Part shown: piece after piece, positions 17,786-25,915 of the stretch
How positions within the stretch are numbered: the first letter of the stretch is position 1
How the letters are laid out: each line of letters starts with the position of its first letter
Source: Nitriliruptoraceae bacterium
GTDB taxonomy: Bacteria; Actinomycetota; Nitriliruptoria; Nitriliruptorales; Nitriliruptoraceae
Assembly (NCBI GenBank): GCA_003561535.1
Contig: PWWI01000232.1
Coordinates: 1 to 64,000 of the forward strand
Length of the DNA stretch: 64,000 nt
Direction: 5' to 3'
Translations under genes and position numbers: made by a program
Notes under the pieces: generated by a model
Databases searched by the model: none
Told to the model about the DNA's origin: nothing
Seen by the model: the letters and a program-made list of their open reading frames with translations, nothing else

Positions 17786-18972
17786 ATGGCGACGACGACC
17801 CGACGACGGGTGCTGATCACGCTGCAACCCGGTGACGGCCACCTCCCACCCATGCTCCCGCTCAGCCGCGCCCTGCGGGCCGCCGGCCATGAGGTGGTGT
17901 TCGCGACCAGCCCCACGTTCGTGTCCCGGGTCGAAGCAGCCGGGGAGCGCGCGATCGGGGCAGGGCTCGGCTGGCTGCTGAGCAACGGGCCGGCTCAGCC
18001 TGCCGAGCCGCTCCACCCCGGGGAGCACCCCCCGACCCTCTTCGAGCGGTTGTTCCTCGGCGAGGTCGCCGCCAGGATGGCTGACGACCTGCTGGACGTC
18101 GTCGACGACCTCGAGCCGGATGTCATCGTGCGGGACCCGGTCGAGTTCGCGGGCGCCGCCGTCGCCACGCGGCGAGGGGTACCACTGGCCACCTTCGAGC
18201 TGACCTTCCCCATCGATCACCACGTGATGACGAGCACCGGCGACCTCCGCGACGACACCGAGCTCCATCGGCTCCGCGACCGGGTCGGGCTGCCCCCCAG
18301 TGTCGACCCGGACTGGTTCCTCGGCCAGCTGCAGATCGGCACGTTGCCCGCCGGGTACGGGGCGGCCACCGAGCCCCACGGGCGGCGACTCACCATCGGA
18401 GCGCACACCACGGCGACCCCGACCGACACCCCCGAGCCCTCATGGTTGGCGGGGCTCGACCACGCGGTCTACGTCACCTTCGGCACCGTGTTCGCCCAGG
18501 CGTTCCCGAGGTGCTGGCCGAGGCCGCGCTCGGTGCATCCGGGGCGGGTATCCCGACGGTCGTCACCTGCGGCAACGCCGAGCCGCCGGCCCGCTTGACG
18601 GCAGCTGCCAGCACCCGGCTGCGGGTCGAGAGGTTCCTCCCCCAGGACGCGGTCCTCGGGCGCTGCGCCGCGGCGGTCATCCACGGCGGGACGGGGACCG
18701 TCCTCGGTGCCCTCGCCCGGGGGGTGCCGGTGGTCGTGATCCCCCTCGGCGCGGACCACGGTGGGCACGCCCGGGCCGTGACCGACCACGGGGCCGGGAT
18801 CGCCCTCCAGCGCGACGGCCTCCGGGCCGAGGACGTCACCGACGCCGTGCACCGCCTCCTCGGTGACCCCTGCTACCGGACCGCAGCCGCCCGGCTGGGA
18901 CACGAACTCGCAGCCCTCCCCGGACCAGAGCTCGCCGTGGGTGCGCTCGAGGCACTGAGCGCGAGGCGCTAG
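17786..18972 (+). pseudogene. MGT/UGT-like glycosyltransferase interrupted by a 1-nt frameshift near 18505-18510
   Basis: N-part (17786 frame) ends TFGTVFAQAFP; C-part in the 18442 frame continues EVLAEAALGASGAGIPTVVT...HGGTGTVLGALARGVPVVVIPLGADH. Confidence 0.8.
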
Positions 18973-19181
18973 CGCACAGCCTCGGTACCACCGACGCCAC
19001 CGGACGATCGTGCGGTGCCGTCGCACCGGCGCGATCGTGGCCCGCCGCTGCCCGCAGGCATCGGCGCCGTCCGTTCGCCGGTGGCGGGATCCACCTCGGC
19101 GTCCTTGGCTGAGATGGGTCGGGCCGGTGACCTATGGCGGCTATGGCGACCATGGCGACATGGGGGTGGAAGGCCACGGCG

Positions 19182-19862
19182 ATGACCGACGAACTCGAGC
19201 AGTACCGGACACGACGCGACCTCGAGGCGTCGCCCGAGCCTGCGGGCGAGGTCCGCGACGCGACGGAGCGACCGGTCTTCGTGATCCAGCAGCATGCCGC
19301 GTCCAGCCTGCACTACGACGTGCGTCTGGAGGCGGACGGGGTCCTGCTGTCCCGGGCGGTGCCCAAGGGGCCGTCGACCGACCCAGGGGACAAGCAGCTC
19401 GCGGTCCGGACCGAGGACCATCCCGTGGACTACGCCGACTTCGAGGGGCGGATCCCCGAGGGCGCGTACGGGGCCGGCACGGTCATCGTGTGGGACATCG
19501 GGCCCTACCGCAACCTCACCACCGACGACGACGGCGAGGAACTCCCGGTCGGATGCGCGGTGGAGCAGGGACACGTCAAGGTGTGGCTGGAGGGTGAGAA
19601 GCTGCGGGGCGGATACGCCCTCACCCACGCGAAGCTCGGTGGCGACGAGAGCAACTGGCTGCTGGTGAAGATCGACGACGAGGCAGCGGACGCCCGGCGC
19701 AACCCGACGTCGACCGAGCCGTACTCGGTGCTCTCGGACCGCACCATCGAGGAGGTCGCAGCCGAGGCGGACGAGGGCGATGGCCGCCTCCGCCACCCGC
19801 GGCACCTGGGACTGCGTGAGGACGAGGAGCCCCAGCACGTCGTACGCGAGACCCCGGACTGA
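19182..19862 (+). CDS. Stand-alone LigD-type 3'-phosphoesterase domain protein
   Basis: FVIQQHAASSLHYDVRLEADGVLLSRAVPKGPS and PEGAYGAGTVIVWD are typical of the LigD PE domain. Confidence 0.9.
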   Translation: MTDELEQYRTRRDLEASPEPAGEVRDATERPVFVIQQHAASSLHYDVRLEADGVLLSRAVPKGPSTDPGDKQLAVRTEDHPVDYADFEGRIPEGAYGAGTVIVWDIGPYRNLTTDDDGEELPVGCAVEQGHVKVWLEGEKLRGGYALTHAKLGGDESNWLLVKIDDEAADARRNPTSTEPYSVLSDRTIEEVAAEADEGDGRLRHPRHLGLREDEEPQHVVRETPD

Positions 19863-19874
19863 CCGGAGCATCCG

Positions 19875-20789
19875 ATGGACGCCGGCGAACAGCGTTGCTT
19901 CTCCCGCATGATCGACATCTCCAACGTCGACAAGGTCTTCTTCCCCGACGCCGGCCTCACCAAGGGGGAGTTGCTCGACTACCACGTCCGTATCGCCGAA
20001 CTGCTGCTCGCGCACCTCGATGGTCGTCCCGTGGCGGTCAAGCGCTACCCCGACGGGCTGGAGGGTCAGGGCTTCTTCCAGAAGAACGCCGGCTCGCACT
20101 TCACCGACTGGCTCCGACGGCAATACATCCCCAAGCGGGACGGCGGAACCCTGGACCACGTCGTCGTCGATGAGCCGGCCGCCCTGGTCTACCTCGCCGA
20201 CCAGGGCACCATCGAGTTCCACCCGTGGCTGTCGCTGGCCGACGATCTCGAGCACCCCATCGAGCTGGTCCTCGATCTCGACCCGCCGGCACAGGGCGAG
20301 GTCGGTGCCGTCCGCCAGGCGGCCCGACAGGTGCACACGTTGCTGGATGAGCTGGAGGTCGCGAGCCGGATCAAGACCAGTGGGTCCGCTGGCTTCCACG
20401 TCCACGTGCCGTTGGACGGCTCGGCGGGATGGGACGTGGTCTCGGCGCTCGCGCGCTCGCTGGCCGAGGCCGTCTGCGAGCGGCTTCCGGACGCGCTGAC
20501 GACCAGCCATCGCAAGCAGGGCAGGACCGGCCGGGTGTTCGTCGACTGGCTGCGCAACAGCTACGGGCAGACGAGCGTGGCCGCCTACTCCGTGCGGGCA
20601 CGGCCCGGGGCACCGGTCGCCACCCCGATCGACTGGGGCGAGCTGCGTACGGTCGAGCCCCGCAGCTACGACGTGGGCAACCTGTTCCGTCGTCTCGGTC
20701 AGCGCGACGATCCCTGGCGGGAGGATCCGCCAGCGGCTGCGGCGGCGCAGGTCAGCGACCGACTCGAGGCGCTCCGGGAGGACGGCTGA
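19875..20789 (+). CDS. Stand-alone LigD-type primase-polymerase domain protein
   Basis: ISNVDKVFFPDAGLTKGELLDYH, LVLDLDPP, KTSGSAGFHVHVPL. Confidence 0.92.
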   Translation: MDAGEQRCFSRMIDISNVDKVFFPDAGLTKGELLDYHVRIAELLLAHLDGRPVAVKRYPDGLEGQGFFQKNAGSHFTDWLRRQYIPKRDGGTLDHVVVDEPAALVYLADQGTIEFHPWLSLADDLEHPIELVLDLDPPAQGEVGAVRQAARQVHTLLDELEVASRIKTSGSAGFHVHVPLDGSAGWDVVSALARSLAEAVCERLPDALTTSHRKQGRTGRVFVDWLRNSYGQTSVAAYSVRARPGAPVATPIDWGELRTVEPRSYDVGNLFRRLGQRDDPWREDPPAAAAAQVSDRLEALREDG

Positions 20790-20900
20790 ACGACCGCGGC
20801 CGTCCGGACAGTGAGCGGAGGTCCGGATCGGCCCTGGCTCTTCGTGCCGTGGTGCCTACGGTGGTGCAAGAGCAGGAACTGGACTTGAGAGGTGGGTCGC

Positions 20901-21556
20901 ATGCGGTTCACGGATCGGGTCGATGCCGGCAAGCGCCTCGCGGCGTTGCTGGACGCCTACACCGGAGAGGACGTCGTGGTGCTCGCGCTCCCTCGCGGGG
21001 GGTGCCCGTCGCCACGGAGGTCGCACGGGCCCTCAACGCCCCGCTGGACGTGATCGGGGTGCGCAAGCTCGGCGCCCCGAGCCAGCCGGAGTTCGGCATC
21101 GGGGCCATCGCCGAGGGCGGCATCCGGGTGGTGGACGATGACAGCGCGTCCGCGGCCGGACTGGACGAGGAGGCGATCTCCGCGCTGGAGCAGCGGGAGC
21201 GCAAGGAGCTCCAGCGGCGCGTCCACGAGTACCGCGGTGACCGCGGGCTTCCGGAGCTGACCGGCAAGACCGTCATCGTCGTCGACGACGGGCTGGCCAC
21301 CGGCGTCACGGCGCGAGCCGCCTGCCGTGCGGTCCGTTCCCACGACCCGGCACGGCTGGTGCTGGCTGTCCCGGTCGCACCGCCCCGGTCGGTGGAGGCG
21401 CTGCGGTCGGAGGCCGATGACGTCGTGGTCGTGCACACACCGGCATCGTTGATGTCCGTGGGGGGTTGGTACGACGTCTTCGATCAGATCAGCGACGACG
21501 AGGTGCGGCGGCTGTTGGAGGAGACCAGGTCGGCGCAGGGAAGGACCGCGCCATGA
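20901..21556 (+). pseudogene. Phosphoribosyltransferase-family gene interrupted by a 1-nt deletion in a G-run (about 20997-21002)
   Basis: MRFTDRVDAGKRLAALLDAYTGEDVVVLALPRGG, then frame change into VPVATEVARALNAPLDVIGVRKLG...KTVIVVDDGLATG (PRPP motif). Confidence 0.8.
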
Positions 21557-22212
21557 GCGACGGCACCACCGCACTGGCCGAGGTGAAGATCGACGTCGGG
21601 ACCGGCGCGATCACGGGCGAGCTGTCGGTTCCTGAGGACGCGACCGGGGTCGTGGCCTTCGCGCACGGCAGCGGATCGAGCCGCCACAGCTCGCGCAACC
21701 AGCGGGTCGCCGCCACCCTGCGCGATGACCAGCTGGCGACCCTGCTGATCGACCTCCTCACCCCCGAGGAGGAGCAGGTCGACCTGCGCACCCGGGAACT
21801 GCGCTTCGACATCGAACTGCTCGCGACGAGGGTCGCCGCTGCGGTCGACTGGCTCCGCCAGGACGAACGCACGCAGCAACTCCCGGTCGGCCTGTTCGGG
21901 GCGAGCACCGGCGCTGCGGCTGCGCTGGTCGCCGCCGCCGAGCGTCCCGACACGGTCGCCGCCATCGTGTCGCGCGGCGGGCGTCCCGACCTGGCCGGTG
22001 CCGCGCTCGCAGACGTGCGAGCTCCGACCCTTCTGATCGTCGGCGGCGAGGACCGGACCGTGGTCGGTCTGAACGAGCAGGCCGAGGCGGAGATGGTCGC
22101 CGACGTCGAGGTGGTGACGGTGCCCGGTGCCACCCACCTGTTCGAGGAACCGGGTGCGCTCGAGCGCGTGGCGGAGTTGGCAAGCGACCACTTCTACCGG
22201 CACCTGCGATGA
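21553..22212 (+). CDS. Alpha/beta (dienelactone-hydrolase-like) hydrolase
   Basis: AHGSGSSRHSSRN, nucleophile elbow GLFGASTGAA, ATHLFEEPG; overlaps adjacent genes. Confidence 0.85.
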   Translation: MSDGTTALAEVKIDVGTGAITGELSVPEDATGVVAFAHGSGSSRHSSRNQRVAATLRDDQLATLLIDLLTPEEEQVDLRTRELRFDIELLATRVAAAVDWLRQDERTQQLPVGLFGASTGAAAALVAAAERPDTVAAIVSRGGRPDLAGAALADVRAPTLLIVGGEDRTVVGLNEQAEAEMVADVEVVTVPGATHLFEEPGALERVAELASDHFYRHLR

Positions 22213-23531
22213 ACGGGGCTCGCGGGGTGGCGACCGATCGCAGGTCGACGCTGACCGCCGATGTGCTCGAGACCGCGCTCCCCCTCGAGGATCCTGGCCA
22301 CCTCGATCCGCTCATCGAGCGCATCGGCCAGGCGCGGTTCGTCCTGATCGGCGAGGCATCGCACGGCACCCACGAGTACTACGCCTGGCGTGCCGAACTC
22401 ACGCGACGACTGCTCGCCGAGCAGGGCTTCGCCTTCGTCGCGGTCGAGGGCGACTGGCCCGACTGCGCACGCCTCGACCGTTGGGTTCGGGGAGAGGACG
22501 GACGATCGGCCGGGGACGTGCTGCGCACCTTCGAGCGCTGGCCGACCTGGATGTGGGCGAACCGCGAGGTCGAAGCCTTCCTGACCTGGCTGAGAGGCTG
22601 CAACGCCGAGCATCCGCCCGGCGAACGCGCCGGCTTCCACGGCCTCGACGTGTACTCCCTGTGGCAGTCGCTCCGGACCGTCATGGACCACCTCGAGGTC
22701 CACGACGGCGAGGCGGCGGCCACGGCGAGACGGGCATGGAGCTGCCTGGAGCCCTACGAAGAGGATCCGCAGCAGTACGCGCTGGCGACCCGGGTCGTGC
22801 CGAGCTCGTGCGAGGACGAGGTCGTCGACCTGTTGCAGCGCCTGCTGCGCAACGACGTGCCGGCCGACGGTGACGACGCGGTGCGCTTCGACGTCGAGCA
22901 GAACGCGGTGGTCGCAGCCAACGCGGAGCGCTACTACCGGGCCATGGTGCGGGGCGGCCAGAACTCCTGGAACGTGCGGGACGTCCACATGGCCGACACC
23001 CTCGACCGCCTGATCGAGCACTACGGACCCGACGCGAAGGCGGTCGTCTGGGAGCACAACACCCACATCGGGGATGCGCGAGCGACCGACATGGCCGCCG
23101 CCGGCATGGTCAACGTCGGACAGCTGGTCCGCGAGCGCCATCTCGACGAGGGTGTCGTCCTCATCGGCGCCGGGAGCTACCAGGGCAGCGTCATCGCCGC
23201 CCCGGGGTGGGGGGAGCCGTTCGAGGAGATGCCGGTGCCCCCGGCACGTCCGGCCAGCCACGAGCACCTGCTCCACGAGGTGGGGCTCGAGCAGCACCTG
23301 TTCGTCTTCCCGGACCACCCGACGGCCTGGCTCGACGCGTGGCTCGACCACCGTGCGATCGGCGTGGTCTACCGGCCACAGCTCGAACGTGCCGGCAACT
23401 ACGTCCCCACGGCGCTGGGTCGCCGCTACGACGCGTTCTGGTACTTCGACCGCACCCGCGCGCTGCGACCTCTGATGCCCGAGGAGCCGCAGCCCGAGGA
23501 CGAGCTCGAGACCTACCCGTTCGGGACGTGA
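22209..23531 (+). CDS. Erythromycin esterase family protein
   Basis: FVLIGEASHGTHEYYAWRAELTRRLL, AVEGDWPDC, VWEHNTHIGDAR. Confidence 0.93.
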   Translation: MNGARGVATDRRSTLTADVLETALPLEDPGHLDPLIERIGQARFVLIGEASHGTHEYYAWRAELTRRLLAEQGFAFVAVEGDWPDCARLDRWVRGEDGRSAGDVLRTFERWPTWMWANREVEAFLTWLRGCNAEHPPGERAGFHGLDVYSLWQSLRTVMDHLEVHDGEAAATARRAWSCLEPYEEDPQQYALATRVVPSSCEDEVVDLLQRLLRNDVPADGDDAVRFDVEQNAVVAANAERYYRAMVRGGQNSWNVRDVHMADTLDRLIEHYGPDAKAVVWEHNTHIGDARATDMAAAGMVNVGQLVRERHLDEGVVLIGAGSYQGSVIAAPGWGEPFEEMPVPPARPASHEHLLHEVGLEQHLFVFPDHPTAWLDAWLDHRAIGVVYRPQLERAGNYVPTALGRRYDAFWYFDRTRALRPLMPEEPQPEDELETYPFGT

Positions 23532-23569
23532 CGCTGCCGAGTTCGAGCCACTGTGTTCGGCTGCCGGCC

Positions 23570-23689
23570 GCTGACGGCCGCTCGGTGTCCCCGCCGTGGC
23601 CACCGTGGCCGGCGCGGGGCAGGTAACCGGCCATCCGTGGCCGCTCCCCGACCCACCAGGCTGCGACAGCGACCCCTGACCGCAAGCGT
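23570..23689 (+). repeat. Dispersed intergenic repeat copy B
   Basis: 37-bp exact match at 23625-23661 to copy A plus flanking similarity including GACCCCTGACCGCA. Confidence 0.75.
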
Positions 23690-23779
23690 CCGCCCACTCG
23701 CGGGTGGTGACCAGGGGTCCACCTCCGAGTTAGAGTCCACCGGGAGGTCGGCACCGCACCGGCCCGGTGAGGAGGCACG

Positions 23780-25171
23780 GTGAACCGACGACCTGATCCC
23801 ACGGAGCTGCGTGCGCGCGGCCGCGAGCTCCGCCAACGGGTGCCCCGCAGCTCGCACGCGGGCTTCCAGCCGGCGCCGGACCGCCCGGATCCCCTGGAGA
23901 CCCTCGCACAGCAGGACACGACCCGGGTCCCCGAGCTCGTGCCGATCCGCTACGGCCGGATGAGCGTCTCGCCCTTCGCCTTCTTCCGTGGTCAGGCTGC
24001 GGTCATGGCGGCTGACCTGGCGACGACACCGACGACTGAGATCACCGCGCAGCTGTGCGGGGACGCCCATCTCGCGAACTTCGGGACCTTCGCAACCCCG
24101 GAACGCCGCATGGTCTACGACATCAACGACTTCGACGAGACCCTGCCCGGTCCCTTCGAGTGGGACCTCAAGCGGCTGTCGGCGTCCCTCGTGATCGCGG
24201 CCCGGCATCGAGGCTTCGACGACGAGGTCGGCAGCGACGCCGTCAGGTCGGCCATCCGGACCTACCGCACCAAGATGGAGGAGCTCGCGAACGCCGGCGT
24301 GCTCGACGTCTGGTACGAGAGCCTCGATGACCAGCAGATCCTGGAGCTGCTCGACGACCGGGTCGCCGAGGGTGCGCTCGACACCGAGGCTGCAGCCGAC
24401 GCCCGCAAACTGTTCGACCGCGCCCAACGTCGCACCAGCCAGCATGCCGCCCGCAAGCTCACCGAGGTGGTCGACGGCGAGGTTCGTTTCCGGGAGGACC
24501 CGCCGATCCTGTCCCGTACCGCGATGCCGGCTGACCGCCTGGAGCGGATGTCGCGCTACCTCGAGCACTACCGTGAGAGCCTCCCCGCCCACCGCCACCA
24601 GGTGCTCTCCCGCTTCGAGGTGATCGACGCGGCCCGGCGCGTCGTGGGCGTCGGCAGCGTCGGCACCCGCGCCTACGTGGTGCTGCTCCACGGACGCGAT
24701 GCCGAGGACCCCCTCGTCCTGCAGGTCAAGGAGGCCGGCCCCTCGGTCCTGGAGCAGCACCTCGGGGCCAACCCGCACCCTCCTGCCGGACGGCGCGTGG
24801 TCGAGGGCCAGCACCTGATGCAGTCAGCGAGCGATCTGTTCCTCGGCTGGCTGAGCGGGACCGGGCTGGACGGACAGGAGCGCGACTACTACGTCCGGCA
24901 GTTCAGGGACATGAAGGGCAGCGTCGACCTGGAGCGGATCAGCCCGGACCGGCTCGTCGCCTACGCCGGCCTCTGCGGGGACCTGCTCGCTGCAGCCCAC
25001 GCCCGCAGCAGCGAGCCCGCGGAGATCGCCGGCTACCTCGGTTCCGGCGGCCGGTTCGAGGAGTCGCTCGTGGCGTTCTCGCACGACTACGCCGACGTCA
25101 ACGAGACGGATCACGCCCGACTGATCGAGGCGATCGCGGACGGGCGGATCGCCGCGGAGGTCGGTGCCTGA
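23780..25171 (+). CDS. DUF2252 family protein
   Basis: RMSVSPFAFFRGQA, CGDAHLANFGTFATPERRMVYDINDFDETLPGPFEWDLKRL. Confidence 0.93.
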   Translation: MNRRPDPTELRARGRELRQRVPRSSHAGFQPAPDRPDPLETLAQQDTTRVPELVPIRYGRMSVSPFAFFRGQAAVMAADLATTPTTEITAQLCGDAHLANFGTFATPERRMVYDINDFDETLPGPFEWDLKRLSASLVIAARHRGFDDEVGSDAVRSAIRTYRTKMEELANAGVLDVWYESLDDQQILELLDDRVAEGALDTEAAADARKLFDRAQRRTSQHAARKLTEVVDGEVRFREDPPILSRTAMPADRLERMSRYLEHYRESLPAHRHQVLSRFEVIDAARRVVGVGSVGTRAYVVLLHGRDAEDPLVLQVKEAGPSVLEQHLGANPHPPAGRRVVEGQHLMQSASDLFLGWLSGTGLDGQERDYYVRQFRDMKGSVDLERISPDRLVAYAGLCGDLLAAAHARSSEPAEIAGYLGSGGRFEESLVAFSHDYADVNETDHARLIEAIADGRIAAEVGA

Positions 25172-25181
25172 GGCAGGCACC
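25163..25181 (+). terminator. Possible terminator hairpin at the DUF2252 stop codon
   Basis: GGTGCCTG AGG CAGGCACC perfect 8-bp stem spanning the TGA; no T-tract. Confidence 0.35.
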
Positions 25182-25324
25182 ACCGGGTGTGGCTCGTAGC
25201 GAAGCCCCGGTCCAGAGCCCGGCCGGCTAGGCACCCGCGTCACTGGCCGCACCGGCCGGACCCCTTCCCACCGGGTGCTCAGGTGACCGGAGCTAAGGTG
25301 CTGCCGACGGGCGAAGGAGGTGCG

Positions 25325-25915
25325 ATGGCCTTCGAGGTTGCACCCGCGACGATCGATCGGTTCGACGACCTCGCGGTCATGCTCGGTCCGAAGCGCACGC
25401 CGGAGGCGTCGGTCTGCTGGTGCCTCAGCCACCGGTTGGAAGCGAAGACCGACCGGCAGCTGGTCGGCCCGGCCCGCGGCGAGTACGTCAGGACGTTGTG
25501 CACGGCCGAGACGGGGCCCGGGGGGCTGGCCTACGACGACGGCGAGGTGGTCGGGTGGGCCGCGCTCGCGCCCCGTGTTCAGCTGCCCTTCGCCCGGTCC
25601 CGGAAGATCCCCCACGTCGACGACGTCGCGGTCTGGTCGGTGTGGTGCCTTCGGGTCCGACCGGGCCATCGGGGTCGTGGGATCTCCCATGCACTGCTCT
25701 CCGGCGCCGTCGAGGAGGCGCGGTCGCGGGGTGCCCCCGCGGTCGAGGGTTACCCGGTCGACAACCGGGGCGCGAGGGTCGACACGACCATGGCCTACGT
25801 CGGCACCCGTGGCCTCTTCGAACGTGCCGGGTTCACCAAGGCTGTCGACACCGACGCCGTCTCCGGTGGGTTCCCGCGCGTGCTCATGCGCCGGGATCTG
25901 CGAACCGATGGCTGA
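25325..25915 (+). CDS. GNAT-family N-acetyltransferase
   Basis: SVWCLRVRPGHRGRGISHALLSGAVEEARSRGAPAVEGYPVD acetyl-CoA binding pattern. Confidence 0.85.
   Translation: MAFEVAPATIDRFDDLAVMLGPKRTPEASVCWCLSHRLEAKTDRQLVGPARGEYVRTLCTAETGPGGLAYDDGEVVGWAALAPRVQLPFARSRKIPHVDDVAVWSVWCLRVRPGHRGRGISHALLSGAVEEARSRGAPAVEGYPVDNRGARVDTTMAYVGTRGLFERAGFTKAVDTDAVSGGFPRVLMRRDLRTDG

Noticed and set aside
17786-18972. Secondary-metabolite biosynthetic cluster around the glycosyltransferase and methyltransferase
   Set aside because: No PKS, NRPS, terpene or RiPP core gene seen; the glycosyltransferase is frameshifted and far from the methyltransferase.
22209-23531. Antibiotic (macrolide) resistance gene
   Set aside because: Family name only; most erythromycin-esterase-like proteins have no shown resistance role, and the context is a stress-type cluster.
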